DNA of 64,000 nucleotides from JAKFDK01 sp036676195 (GTDB lineage: Bacteria; Bacillota; Sulfobacillia; Symbiobacteriales; ZC4RG38). The translations under genes and the position numbers were made by a program. The stretch lies in the NCBI GenBank assembly GCA_036676195.1, contig JAKFDK010000047.1, forward strand, positions 1-64,000, given 5' to 3'. Below the pieces are notes generated by a model that saw nothing but the letters and a program-made list of their open reading frames with translations, did no database searches and had not been told where the DNA came from. Of this stretch, positions 24,392 through 33,077 are shown piece by piece. The number at the start of each line of letters is the position of its first letter. The first letter of the stretch is position 1.

Positions 24392-27300
24392 TCAGGCGCC
24401 CTCAGGCTTGATTTCCTGCATGGTGAACGACTCGATGACGTCGTTCTCCTTGATGTCGTTATAGCCTTCCAGACCGATGCCGCATTCCTGGCCGTTGGTC
24501 ACCTCGCGGACGTCGTCCTTGAAGCGCTTCAGGGAGCTGAGGTCGCCTTCCCAGAGCACCGAACCGTCCCGGATCAGACGGGCCTTGTGGCGCCGTTCAA
24601 GCTTGCCGTCAATGACCTGGCAGCCAGCCACGTTGCCGATCTTCGGCACCTTGAACACAGCCTGGATTTTGGCCTTGCCCAGGATAATCTCTTCGAACTT
24701 GGGCTTGAGCATACCTTGCAGGGCCGCCTTGATGTCGTCGACGGCTTCGTAGATGATGCGGTAGGTCTTGATTTCAACGTTCTGCTGGCGGGCGGCATTA
24801 ACCGCCCGATCATCCGGCCGGACGTTGAAGCCAATAATAATGGCCTTGGATGCTGCAGCCAGCATGACGTCGGACTCGGTGACGGCACCGACTGCGCCAT
24901 GAATCACCTTGACCCGCGCCTCGGCGTTCTCGACCTTCTCCAGTGCCCCGCGCACGGCTTCCACAGACCCCATCACGTCGCCCTTGACGATGATGTTCAG
25001 GTCCTTGACCTCGCCGGCAGCAGACCGGGCCATGAATTCCTCCAGGCTGACCCGAACCTGCTGCTGCTCCTGCAGCCGCTTGGCTGTGGCACGCCTTTCG
25101 GCCAGTTCACGGGCCATTTTCTCGTCCGCCACGACCCGGAAGATGTCGCCGGCTTCGGGGACAGCGTTAAAGCCAACAACCTGAACCGGGAAGGAGGGCG
25201 GCGCCTTCTTGACCTTGCGACCGCGGTCATCGAACAGCGTCCGGACTTTACCCCAGGTGGTGCCGCAGACGAAAGGCTCACCGGTCTGCAGAGTACCGCC
25301 CTGCACAAGCACGGTGCCAACCGGGCCCTTGCCTTTGTCCAGTTGTGCCTCCAGAATGGTGCCCCGGGCTTCCTTGTCGGGATTGGCCTTCAGTTCCTGA
25401 ACTTCGGCCACCAGCAGGATGTTTTCCAGCAGCAGGTCCAGATTGGTCCGCTGCTTGGCGGAGACCGGCACGGCGATGACGTCGCCGCCCCACTCTTCCA
25501 CCACCAGGTGGTGTTCAGTCAGTTCGGTCTTGACCCGGCCCGGATCTGCCCCGGCCTTGTCGATCTTGTTGATGGCCACGATGATCGGTACTCCGGCGGC
25601 CTTGGCATGGTTGATCGCCTCAACCGTCTGGGGCATCACGCCGTCATCAGCGGCAACCACCAGAACGGCAATATCGGTGACGCTGGCCCCGCGGGCCCGC
25701 ATGGCGGTAAACGCTTCGTGGCCCGGAGTGTCGAGGAAGGTGATCTTTTTGCCGTGGAGTTCGATCTGATAGGCACCGATATGCTGTGTGATGCCACCGG
25801 CTTCTCCGGCAGCGACCCGAGTCTCACGCATGGCGTCCAGCAGGCTGGTCTTACCGTGGTCAACGTGACCCATGATCACGACTACGGGCGGCCGGCTCTG
25901 TTTCAGTTCCGCCACTTCGTCCGCGTCCTCGATCATGTCCGGATCCAGCTTGAACTCGGGTTCCTTGATCACGACCGTTACGCCGAACTCGGCGGCCACG
26001 ATGCTGGCCGTATCGGTGTCCAGTTCCTGGTTAATGGTCACCAGCATGCCCATCTTGAGCAGCTTCTTGATGACCTCGGCAGCGGTGACGCCCATCTCGT
26101 GGGCCAGTTCCTTGACAATGACCGCGCCTTCAATGGTAATGGACTGCTTGGCTGTGCGGCGCTCAACGGTGGCACCCCGCCCGGGGGCACGCCGGCCGAA
26201 GAGCTTCTCTTCAGGCGGTCGGTCGCGCCGATCCAGGGTCTCGTCCACCACTGACTTTTCCTTGACGACCTTGTTTTGGCCGGGGCGCTTGGTCTCCTGT
26301 TTCTGCTCGGCGATCTTGGGGTCCACCTTGGGAATTGCAAGGGGACGTCCGACACCGCGGGGACCACCGCGCCCGGGTCCGGCGGGTCGTGGCCCGCGAT
26401 CGGCCGCCGGACCCATCGGCCGCGGCCGGTCGCTCATGGGCGGGCGGTTCGCCAGCCGTTCCCGGTCTGCCTTGGGCATGCCAAGGATGACTCCGGATGC
26501 CGGCGGGGGAGTGGAGGCGGCTTGTTGCGCTTGGACCATGGCCTTTGGTGCCCCGATCACACGACCAGCGCCCGGGCCCAGCGGGGGACGGGCTGCCTGA
26601 TTATCATGCAGGATACGCTGCTGCGGCGGAGCGGCCGGCCCGGCTGCCCGCGGTGCGAATGCAGCCGGGCCCGCCGGCCGCTCAACGGCTTGCATCTCGG
26701 CCCGGGGGCCGCGCGGAATCTGCGGCCGCACCGGAGCCTCGGCGGCCGGGGTGGGGGCTTCTTCAGCCGCCGTTTCGGCTGCCGTCGTTTCGGCCGCCGT
26801 CGTTTCGGCTGCCGTCGCTTCGGCTGCCGTCGCTTCGGCTGCCGTCGTTTCGGCCGCCGCCTCGGGTGCCCCGGCAGCCGGTTTCTCGGCTACCGGCGCC
26901 GCCTGCTCAACCGCCTGCGGTTCAGCAGCGGGCTGCTGGGGCGGCTGGAACGGAACCGCCTGGTCCTGTGGCGCCGAAGCTCCCGGAACGGCGGGAGCCA
27001 CGATCTCTCTTTCGGCAGCAGCCGCCGGCCTGGCCGCCGCCGCACCCTGGGCATTGGATGGGCGGGCAGAACGCTCCGCAACCGGGCGCGCCGCTTCGGC
27101 GCCGGACCGCGGGCCTTCGGGCCGGGTCGGGCGGGGCGTATGAGTGACTTCAGTCGGGGCAGCCGGACGCACGGCTTCCGCGCTCGGGCGCTTTTCTGTC
27201 GGCGGGCGCACCGGAGTAGAACGACGCTCTGGCGGCATCCGACTGGGCTGCCGCTCCGCGACGTTTTCACTGCGGGTTGCCGTTACCTTGCGCGCACCCT

Positions 27301-27469
27301 CGCCGAAGTACAGGTCAAGAAGCGAGGAGCGCGGGGCGTTGGCCTCCTTGACGGCCGGGCGGACCTCTTCCTTCTTGGTCGCCTTTGCCGCGGCAGGTTT
27401 TGCCTCTGCCGTCTTGGCGGAGTTTTTCTTTTCCGCCTGGTCCGTCGTCCTCTGGTCTATGGCACTCAT
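24392..27469 (-). CDS. infB: Translation initiation factor IF-2, long N-terminus
   Basis: IF-2 delivers initiator tRNA to the ribosome and hydrolyses GTP. The G domain shows GHVDHGKTS, GGITQHIG, DTPGHEAF and NKID, followed by domain II, a helical linker and the C-terminal fMet-tRNA-binding domain. An IF2-N domain (ITIEGAVIVKELAHEMG...) sits just before the G domain. The ~450-residue N-terminal region is low complexity, rich in Ala, Pro, Glu and Arg, and contains a (A/T)-A-E repeat from a 15-bp DNA tandem repeat. The usual N-terminal RVYELAKEL-type motif is not seen. ATG 27469 is my choice; TTG 27478 is possible. Confidence 0.95.
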   Translation of the reverse strand: MSAIDQRTTDQAEKKNSAKTAEAKPAAAKATKKEEVRPAVKEANAPRSSLLDLYFGEGARKVTATRSENVAERQPSRMPPERRSTPVRPPTEKRPSAEAVRPAAPTEVTHTPRPTRPEGPRSGAEAARPVAERSARPSNAQGAAAARPAAAAEREIVAPAVPGASAPQDQAVPFQPPQQPAAEPQAVEQAAPVAEKPAAGAPEAAAETTAAEATAAEATAAETTAAETTAAETAAEEAPTPAAEAPVRPQIPRGPRAEMQAVERPAGPAAFAPRAAGPAAPPQQRILHDNQAARPPLGPGAGRVIGAPKAMVQAQQAASTPPPASGVILGMPKADRERLANRPPMSDRPRPMGPAADRGPRPAGPGRGGPRGVGRPLAIPKVDPKIAEQKQETKRPGQNKVVKEKSVVDETLDRRDRPPEEKLFGRRAPGRGATVERRTAKQSITIEGAVIVKELAHEMGVTAAEVIKKLLKMGMLVTINQELDTDTASIVAAEFGVTVVIKEPEFKLDPDMIEDADEVAELKQSRPPVVVIMGHVDHGKTSLLDAMRETRVAAGEAGGITQHIGAYQIELHGKKITFLDTPGHEAFTAMRARGASVTDIAVLVVAADDGVMPQTVEAINHAKAAGVPIIVAINKIDKAGADPGRVKTELTEHHLVVEEWGGDVIAVPVSAKQRTNLDLLLENILLVAEVQELKANPDKEARGTILEAQLDKGKGPVGTVLVQGGTLQTGEPFVCGTTWGKVRTLFDDRGRKVKKAPPSFPVQVVGFNAVPEAGDIFRVVADEKMARELAERRATAKRLQEQQQVRVSLEEFMARSAAGEVKDLNIIVKGDVMGSVEAVRGALEKVENAEARVKVIHGAVGAVTESDVMLAAASKAIIIGFNVRPDDRAVNAARQQNVEIKTYRIIYEAVDDIKAALQGMLKPKFEEIILGKAKIQAVFKVPKIGNVAGCQVIDGKLERRHKARLIRDGSVLWEGDLSSLKRFKDDVREVTNGQECGIGLEGYNDIKENDVIESFTMQEIKPEGA
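26766..26855. repeat. 15-bp tandem repeat within infB
   Basis: Six copies of a 15-bp unit (plus strand GCCGTCGTTTCGGCT with single-base variants) lie end to end. On the coding strand each encodes an A-E-(T/A)-(T/A)-A pentapeptide in the disordered IF-2 N-terminus, so changes in copy number keep the frame. Confidence 0.9.
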
Positions 27470-27554
27470 CTCGGGCAATCACATCCAAACTTAAAGTTTC
27501 GGCGGGCGACTGGCGCCCGGTGGTTTAGAAATCAGTCCCACGGCTGCGTGGCCG

Positions 27555-27905
27555 TCAGCTTCCGCGCGGATCCCTCCGCAATGGCACCGGGGTGGTGCCG
27601 GCTTTTTCTAAAGCCTCGCACAGGCCTTTGGCGATATCGGCACCGGTGACAGCCATGACCGCCTTGGGATCAAATCCGACGGCGTGTCCGAGCTCCTCCG
27701 CGGTTCCGAACTGATACAACGGGACGCCGGTGACCGAGCACAGTCCGCTGAACTTGCGTACCGTTGCGGCCCCGGCCGTCTCGGCCAGAATGACCAACCG
27801 GGCCTGCCCTGTGCGTAGGGCGTCTCGGGTAGCCCAATCGCCTGCCGCCAGTTTTCCGGCCCGTCGGCAGAGGCCGAGGAGGAAGCCAACCCCCTGTGGA
27901 AGCAT
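27555..27905 (-). CDS. ylxQ: L7Ae-family ribosomal protein YlxQ
   Basis: The protein belongs to the L7Ae/L30e/S12e family of kink-turn RNA binders and is conserved between ylxR and infB; its exact RNA target is not established. The 116-residue sequence has FLLGLCRRAGKLAAGDWATRDAL and ARLVILAETAG, then a GVPLYQFGTAEELGHAVG segment typical of the fold. The C-terminal tail is Pro/Arg-rich. The ATG lies 6 nt after the ylxR stop. Confidence 0.9.
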   Translation of the reverse strand: MLPQGVGFLLGLCRRAGKLAAGDWATRDALRTGQARLVILAETAGAATVRKFSGLCSVTGVPLYQFGTAEELGHAVGFDPKAVMAVTGADIAKGLCEALEKAGTTPVPLRRDPRGS

Positions 27906-27911
27906 GATCGG

Positions 27912-28241
27912 CTACGTCACCCCTCCTGGGCTGCGCTCAGCAGCCGGCGGTTGAGCCGGTCTGGCGGCAATGCCCACTTCCAACTGAGCGTACACCTCAT
28001 CGGTGATGGGGTGTTGCAGCGCCCGCTCCAACCGCTTGCCCTTGACTGACTTGGCCAGGCAATCGCGGTTCGGATGGATGTAGGCGCCCCGGCCGGACTT
28101 TTTCCCGGTCGGGTCCAGGAAGACAGACCCCTCAGGGGTGCGGACAATCCGCAGCAGGTCCTTCTTGACCGTCATTTCCTGGCATCCGACACATTGGCGC
28201 AGCGGAACCTTTTTCACCTTCGGCTGCTGCTGTTTTGCCAT
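27912..28241 (-). CDS. ylxR: YlxR/RnpM family RNA-binding protein
   Basis: YlxR is a small basic protein of the nusA operon; B. subtilis RnpM binds RNase P RNA. The family signature is split as LRQCVGCQEMTVKKDLLRIV and GRGAYIHPNRDCLAKSVKGKRLERAL, with the conserved cysteines. Start ATG 28241 has GGGGGTGG 5 nt upstream and gives 109 residues; the frame is open further but overlaps nusA. The Ala/Pro-rich tail is not part of the core domain. Confidence 0.93.
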   Translation of the reverse strand: MAKQQQPKVKKVPLRQCVGCQEMTVKKDLLRIVRTPEGSVFLDPTGKKSGRGAYIHPNRDCLAKSVKGKRLERALQHPITDEVYAQLEVGIAARPAQPPAAERSPGGVT

Positions 28242-28290
28242 TGGCACCACCCCCTTGCGGGTCTGCTGGGGACTATATGGAAAGCAAGGA

Positions 28291-29385
28291 CTAGCCCTGC
28301 AATTCCTCATTTTCAGCGATTCCGCCGTCCTGCCAGGCCCCGGTTCTGGCCTGCGACTCGCTCTTGATATCAATCTTCCAGCCCGTCAGCTTGGCCGCAA
28401 GGCGGGCGTTCTGCCCCTCTTTGCCAATGGCCAGGGACAACTGGTAGTCGGGTACGACCACTCGGGCGATTCGGCCGGCGTCCTCACAGTCGACAAAAAC
28501 GACCTTGGCCGGCGAGAGTGCCTTGGCCACAAATACCCCGGGGTCGGCACTCCATTCCACTATATCGATTTTCTCGCCCTGGAGTTCATTCACGATGGTC
28601 TGAACCCGCATCCCCTTCGGGCCCACACAGGCACCGACCGGGTCCACGTTGCTGTCCCGGGAACAGACGGCAATCTTTGACCGGGCACCCGCCTCGCGGG
28701 CGATGGCCTTGATATCGACGATGCCATCGTGAATCTCCGGCACTTCCATCTCAAATAACCGGCGCAGCAACCCCGGATGAGTGCGACTAAGGGCAATATA
28801 CGGGCCTTTGGTGGTCTTCTTGACCTCGATGACATACGCCCGAACACGCTGGTTTTCGACGAATTTTTCGCCGCTGATTTGTTCCTGGGCCGGAATCACA
28901 CCTTCAACACTCTTGCCCAGGTCAATAAAAACGGACTTATTGGTCTTATCCTGACGCGTGACGAGCCCGTTTACAATATCGCCCTCGCGGCTGGAGAACT
29001 CCTCGTATACAATGCCCCGCTCGGCCTCACGGATCCGCTGTACCACCACTTGTTTGGCGGTCTGGGCAGCGATCCGGCCGAAGTCCCGGTGCTTGACTTC
29101 TACTTCAAAGATGTCACCAAGCGCAATGCTGGGGTCCTTGGCCCGAGCCTCTTCGTAGGAGATTTCCAACCGGCTGTCGGCGACCTCTTCCACCACCGTC
29201 TTCTGGGCATAGACCTTGATGTCTCCGACCTCACGGTCCACATGCACCCGCACGTTCTGGGCCGATCCGAAGTTACGGCGGTAGGCAGAAACCAGGGCTG
29301 CCTCAATGGCCTGCAGCAGGACCTCCTTGGCAATCCCCCGCTCCTCTTCCAACTGTTCCAGGGCGCCGATCAACTCGGCATTCAT
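28291..29385 (-). CDS. nusA: Transcription termination/antitermination factor NusA
   Basis: NusA binds RNA polymerase and nascent RNA to modulate pausing and termination. The N-terminal polymerase-binding domain (1-125), S1 domain (about 135-200; GDIVNGLVTRQDKTNKSVFID), and two KH domains (about 205-345; ACVGPKGMRVQTIV, LAIGKEGQNARLAAKLTG) are clear. It is a 364-residue short form without the C-terminal acidic repeats of E. coli, as in other Firmicutes. GAGGAGG lies 10 nt upstream of the ATG. Confidence 0.96.
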   Translation of the reverse strand: MNAELIGALEQLEEERGIAKEVLLQAIEAALVSAYRRNFGSAQNVRVHVDREVGDIKVYAQKTVVEEVADSRLEISYEEARAKDPSIALGDIFEVEVKHRDFGRIAAQTAKQVVVQRIREAERGIVYEEFSSREGDIVNGLVTRQDKTNKSVFIDLGKSVEGVIPAQEQISGEKFVENQRVRAYVIEVKKTTKGPYIALSRTHPGLLRRLFEMEVPEIHDGIVDIKAIAREAGARSKIAVCSRDSNVDPVGACVGPKGMRVQTIVNELQGEKIDIVEWSADPGVFVAKALSPAKVVFVDCEDAGRIARVVVPDYQLSLAIGKEGQNARLAAKLTGWKIDIKSESQARTGAWQDGGIAENEELQG

Positions 29386-29414
29386 CTATGTGTGACCTCC
29401 TCGAACCTATTCAG

Positions 29415-29897
29415 TTAGAACTCCACGTAGAGGTGGGCCTTGGCAACCTTGTCATAGGGAATTGTCACTTCCCGACCCGTCTTGCCCGGCCCCGGTGCAC
29501 CCAGCCACAGATGCACATTTCCGTCCGTCAGACTGCGCAACTCCCCCACGAAGCTCTTGACTCCGTCAATAGGGGCGTAGGTTGAAATCTTTACCATGTG
29601 CCCGGCAAAACGAGTAAAGTCCGTTGCGCGCTTCAACGGCCGCTCAATGCCCGGCGAGGAGACTTCAAGGTAGTAGGGCTCAGCAATGGGGTCTACCTCA
29701 TCCAACCTGGTCTCTACCGCCCGACTTACGGCCGTGCAGTCATCAAGGGTCACGCCGCCTTGCTTGTCAATGTACAGCCGGAGAAAGCGCCGCCCCCCTT
29801 CCTTGACAAACTCCACGTCCACGAGTTCGTAGCCCATGGGTTCAATCAAAGGCCGGGCCAGGTTTTCCACCGTTGCTTCCACCCGAGACTGCGCCAA
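29415..29897 (-). CDS. rimP: Ribosome maturation factor RimP
   Basis: RimP assists early 30S assembly. The 160-residue protein has the N-terminal domain LARPLIEPMGYELVDVEFV, the conserved LRLYIDKQGGVTLDDCTAVSR and YYLEVSSPGIERPLKR, and the C-terminal SH3-like part. TTG 29897 with AGGAGG 9 nt upstream matches the B. subtilis length; the longer frame to 29954 would add 19 unlikely residues. It is the first gene of the nusA-infB operon, 200 nt downstream of a strong promoter and after a terminator-like hairpin. Confidence 0.94.
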   Translation of the reverse strand: MAQSRVEATVENLARPLIEPMGYELVDVEFVKEGGRRFLRLYIDKQGGVTLDDCTAVSRAVETRLDEVDPIAEPYYLEVSSPGIERPLKRATDFTRFAGHMVKISTYAPIDGVKSFVGELRSLTDGNVHLWLGAPGPGKTGREVTIPYDKVAKAHLYVEF

Positions 29898-29973
29898 GCG
29901 GCAAGACCTCCTGCTGTCGAACTGTTCCGGCCGCCCCGGTCGGCAGCCACCCACCGAAATCCCCGTGACGTTG

Positions 29974-29997
29974 AAAAGAGTGGGTATGCCCCCACTC
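29974..29997 (-). terminator. Terminator-like hairpin in the rimP leader
   Basis: GAGTGGG pairs with CCCACTC around a 6-nt loop and is followed on the minus strand by TTTTC. It lies inside the leader between the operon promoter and rimP, the position of an attenuator. A second hairpin (TGCCGC / GCGGCA) lies just upstream. Confidence 0.6.
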
Positions 29998-30057
29998 CTG
30001 CTCCTTCGGCCCTGCCGCTACCTGGCGGCACGGCTGGTTACCGAAACAGATGATGTA

Positions 30058-30077
30058 GCCGGCCCGCGCGGGCCGGC
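30058..30077. repeat. GC palindrome in rimP leader
   Basis: A 20-bp perfect palindrome of G and C lies about 20 nt downstream of the predicted transcription start. It could be an RNA hairpin near the 5' end or a protein site; no further evidence is visible. Confidence 0.5.
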
Positions 30078-30102
30078 CGGACGCGACTTTGCTACCTCTT
30101 AT

Positions 30103-30131
30103 AGAATACCACGGCTACCGGGTGCTGGCAA
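30103..30131 (-). promoter_or_regulatory. Promoter of the rimP-nusA-infB operon
   Basis: TTGCCA (30131-30126), a 17-nt spacer and TATTCT (30108-30103) are oriented toward rimP, giving a leader of about 200 nt. It would drive an operon of 11 genes through the RsuA-like gene. Confidence 0.7.
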
Positions 30132-30196
30132 GGGCGCTCATGCCCTGTACGCCGCCAAGGCGACGGATGACCTCACGCCTGCGGCTGCCACCAGAG

Positions 30197-30619
30197 CTAT
30201 TTTAACCCACGCATTAATTCGTTCAGGTCCATATGCAGATGGCGCAGTCCGGACAGAACCGCGTGGAAGCGGGGCGCCCGAATGATGGCCTGCAGGCGCT
30301 CGCGGGCGCCCGGCAGGCCCAGTTCGGCCGCGGCGTAAACGGCCGCCTCCAGACAGAGGAGATCATCCGGCTGCATGGCAGCAGGCAAGGGTAGGCCGCC
30401 GGCGTCCGGGTCCGCTGGTTCGCTGTGGGGATTGCGGTAGTCCAGGTCCAGCATGGCCAGCAACTGTTGCCCCATGGCCTGCTGCTCCTGCGAAGTGCTC
30501 TCCCGGTAGCGCCGTACCAGTGCAGGCCACGGCACAGGGTAAGCCGCCGCATCGGCCTCGCCGTTGTGTAACAACTGAAGGATCTCCAATTCCCAATCGT
30601 GGTCCGGTGCTCTTTCCAA
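30197..30619 (-). CDS. Hypothetical protein downstream of HAD hydrolase
   Basis: I do not recognise this protein. The 140-residue product is soluble, acidic in its first half and helical, with a central Asp/Pro-rich stretch (DYRNPHSEPADPD) and a Leu/Ala-rich C-terminal half (CLEAAVYAAAELGLPGARERLQ) that hints at a helical repeat. TTG 30619 is chosen because AGGGGG lies 7 nt upstream; a GTG at 30652 without a clear site would add 11 residues. It follows the HAD hydrolase by about 60 nt and ends just before the nusA operon promoter. Codon use resembles its neighbours, so I believe it is real. Confidence 0.6.
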   Translation of the reverse strand: MERAPDHDWELEILQLLHNGEADAAAYPVPWPALVRRYRESTSQEQQAMGQQLLAMLDLDYRNPHSEPADPDAGGLPLPAAMQPDDLLCLEAAVYAAAELGLPGARERLQAIIRAPRFHAVLSGLRHLHMDLNELMRGLK

Positions 30620-30678
30620 GTCCAGGCCCCCTGCTTCTCTGCCGCCGCCCACACCACGGGCGCAGCCAACGCACGCTC

Positions 30679-31569
30679 CTATGGCTCCTCCCCCAGGACG
30701 TAGCGCCGCACCGCTACTGCCACGCCATCTTCGTCACAGGTGGGTACGATCAGGGCCACCCGAGCCCGGACACTTTCCGGGGCGTTCCCCATGGCCACCC
30801 CGACGCCTGCCCATTCTAACATTTCCAGGTCATTGAGGCCATCACCAACGGCCATGACCGCCGGACGGGGAATGTGCAGCCGCTCGGCCAGCACGCGCAG
30901 TCCCCATCCCTTGTGAATCTGCGGAGCGCTGACCTCCAGATTATCGGCCGACGAACGGGTAAGGTGCAAACCGGGCAAGGTTTGGCCCAGCCGGTGAGCT
31001 GCCGCCTGGAGCGGGCCAAGGTCAGCGGTCGGGGCAACCGCAAACAGCTTCAATATCGGTTCCGGGCGTTCCCGGACCCAGCGGTGCAGGTCCCACACCG
31101 CCTTGATGCGATTGGTACGGACAAACTGCCAGGTGGTCGCCAGGACCTGGCATAAGGACCGGGCCGAGGGCCGGCGGGGACGCCAGTAGGCCCGAAAATG
31201 GTGCCAGGCCCGATCGACCACCACCCGCTCCCGGGTGTAACAGGATACCAGCAGCCCGGCCTGGCGCAGTGTCTGCAGGCAGGGCAGTAACAGGGCCGGT
31301 GGGATGGGGCGGTCGATCTCCAGTTTTCCCGCCGGGCTGTATACGCCGGCACCATTGCAGGCCACAAAGGGAACCCGGACACCGGTTGCCCGGGCGAGGA
31401 TCCCGGCAAAATGGTGGGCAGACCCGGCCGAGCGGCCGGTGACCACGGATACGGTCACCCCGCGTGCGGCAGCCGCCGTCAGGGCGTCCAGATTCCCCGG
31501 CGACACGTGCCCGCGGCTGTTCAGCAGGGTTCCGTCCAGATCCAGGGCAAGCAGTCGAACGGTCGTCAT
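30679..31569 (-). CDS. Cof-type HAD-IIB hydrolase
   Basis: This is a haloacid dehalogenase-superfamily phosphatase of the Cof/YkrA type; members dephosphorylate sugar phosphates, FMN or similar small molecules. Motif I LALDLDGTLL (Asp10, Asp12), motif II VVTGRS, a large C2 cap domain and motifs III/IV ending in AVGDGLNDLEML are present in 296 residues. Its ATG overlaps the stop of the DUF4149 gene by 4 nt. The substrate cannot be inferred. Confidence 0.88.
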   Translation of the reverse strand: MTTVRLLALDLDGTLLNSRGHVSPGNLDALTAAAARGVTVSVVTGRSAGSAHHFAGILARATGVRVPFVACNGAGVYSPAGKLEIDRPIPPALLLPCLQTLRQAGLLVSCYTRERVVVDRAWHHFRAYWRPRRPSARSLCQVLATTWQFVRTNRIKAVWDLHRWVRERPEPILKLFAVAPTADLGPLQAAAHRLGQTLPGLHLTRSSADNLEVSAPQIHKGWGLRVLAERLHIPRPAVMAVGDGLNDLEMLEWAGVGVAMGNAPESVRARVALIVPTCDEDGVAVAVRRYVLGEEP

Positions 31570-32072
31570 CCGCGCCAGCCAAACAAGGCGACGCCGACCA
31601 GTCCCGTCAGCAGCGCCACTGCAAACACGCGGACCGATTGCCGGTGCAGCCGGTTAAATTCCACTCTGGCCGGGTGATCCTCCGCCAGCTCGGTCACCGG
31701 TTGCCCACCATGTTGTTTGATTTGGTCCAGCCGGGGGCGGATGACCGTCATGTCCGCCAGTGTGCACCCCAGTACGATCATGGTGGCGAGCCCCCGCCCG
31801 GCGGCCAGTCCCACGCCCTGGCCGATCTGCACCATCAGGGCGAAGGAAAAGGCGGCGGCCAGGAGGGCCATGCCGCCCAGCACCAGCCCGACCGACTCCA
31901 CCCGGTGCAGGATGGCGCCGTTCAGCACGCCCGCCTCCTCCCGGGAGGCCAGCAAACGAAAGGGCAGCGGCGCCACCAGCACGGCAAAACAAAACAGGCA
32001 ACCTACCCAAAGCGACAGGGTGAAGGTCCCTACGGTGTTGAGCAGTGCGACCATGAAGAGTAATGTCTCCAA
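31566..32072 (-). CDS. DUF4149-like membrane protein
   Basis: A 168-residue integral membrane protein with four predicted transmembrane helices: near residues 3-30 (FMVALLNTVGTFTLSLWVG), 60-80, 85-105 and at the C-terminus (VFAVALLTGLVGVALFGW). The N-terminal half with a hydrophobic segment ending in APLPF resembles DUF4149/TMEM205-type proteins, whose function is unknown. TTG 32072 with GGTGG 7 nt upstream is favoured; the longer frame to 32246 is hydrophilic and unlikely. It is coupled to the HAD hydrolase. Confidence 0.65.
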   Translation of the reverse strand: METLLFMVALLNTVGTFTLSLWVGCLFCFAVLVAPLPFRLLASREEAGVLNGAILHRVESVGLVLGGMALLAAAFSFALMVQIGQGVGLAAGRGLATMIVLGCTLADMTVIRPRLDQIKQHGGQPVTELAEDHPARVEFNRLHRQSVRVFAVALLTGLVGVALFGWRG

Positions 32073-32191
32073 ATCCCTACCACCTTTGTTTTCGGCCGGA
32101 CCACCGGCAACTCCGTTGCATACGCGCCCTCTGTGGCGCAGTGCGATGTCGCAGGAGTTCTGGGATGGCCCAAGTGCGGGGATACGTTGCG

Positions 32192-33037
32192 CTAGGAACG
32201 ATAGCGGCCCTCTTCCATCCCAACCGCGTAACCCAGGTGCAAACAATCGCGCTGTGCCTTCTCTACCTCCGACCGCAGCCGTGCCGGCGGTTCAAACCCC
32301 CGTTCAGCCAACCTTGCCGTCCCGGCCACAGCGTAGTCCCAGATCCATGCGGCCACTTCCGGTTGCAGCGAATACCGGCCCCGTTCCGAGCGCTTCAGGG
32401 CCACTGTGCCGATTCGACGCAAGAACAGGTCCGAAGGCTCAGTAGACGCCGGCCCGGATCGGTGCCCCTGGGCGCGCATGACTACCACATAGCAGGTGTA
32501 CCCCGCCCAGCCGCATGCGAACAGTTCGTCTTCCAGAATACGCACCACTGCCGCCGGATCGGTACTGGCGGTGCCGCCCAGGGCGGCAGTTTTGCGGACC
32601 AGTGTGTGGGCTCCCCGCCGGGCGTATTCCAGCAGAATCCCGCCCACGCCGGGGTGAGCACGCTCCAGCAGGCGGGTCCGGTCCTCTGCCCCATAAGGGC
32701 TGAGCAGCATCTCCAGTTCCCGTTTCAGGCGTAAATAGAGCGGACCCCGGCCCCGGTAATCCCCCTCCGGCCCTGTGCTTTCCTCTGCGGCTGCTTCGGA
32801 TCCGGCCTCCGCCGGGGCCAGCTCCAACTCGGCTGAACTGCCGGCCACCGGTTCTTCGGTGCCGCATGTCATGCAGCGCCTGACGTACCGGCGGCGAAAC
32901 TCCCAGACCCGACCCGAGAGTTCCAGCCGCCAGAAGCGCAGCCGCAACACATGCGGTTCGGTCAGACTGCAAACTTCGCAGAGGTAGCCCCCGGCGTTAT
33001 AATCTTCCGCCACCCGCTGGAGGGAGAAGATGGACAC
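32192..33037 (-). CDS. Hypothetical protein with N-terminal zinc-ribbon cysteines
   Basis: Not recognised. Counting from GTG 33037 the 281-residue product has two CxxC pairs (Cys20/Cys23 in YLCEVC and Cys55/Cys58 in RRCMTCG) that could hold one zinc ion, an acidic Ala/Glu-rich linker (about 65-95), and a helical C-terminal region. The start has AGGTGG 6 nt upstream and lies 41 nt after the polC stop; an ATG at 33088 would overlap polC. Synteny next to polC gives no clear function; a nucleic-acid-binding role is possible because of the zinc ribbon. Confidence 0.62.
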   Translation of the reverse strand: MSIFSLQRVAEDYNAGGYLCEVCSLTEPHVLRLRFWRLELSGRVWEFRRRYVRRCMTCGTEEPVAGSSAELELAPAEAGSEAAAEESTGPEGDYRGRGPLYLRLKRELEMLLSPYGAEDRTRLLERAHPGVGGILLEYARRGAHTLVRKTAALGGTASTDPAAVVRILEDELFACGWAGYTCYVVVMRAQGHRSGPASTEPSDLFLRRIGTVALKRSERGRYSLQPEVAAWIWDYAVAGTARLAERGFEPPARLRSEVEKAQRDCLHLGYAVGMEEGRYRS

Positions 33038-33077
33038 GGGACACCACCTGCCCTGAACGTGGAAGAGTGAGGTGTAC

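Noticed and set aside
24344..26254. 636-residue open frame on the plus strand
   Set aside because: Antisense shadow of infB caused by high third-position GC; it has no family resemblance.
26766..26855. CRISPR-like short repeats
   Set aside because: The 15-bp units are directly adjacent without spacers and encode in-frame pentapeptides of IF-2.
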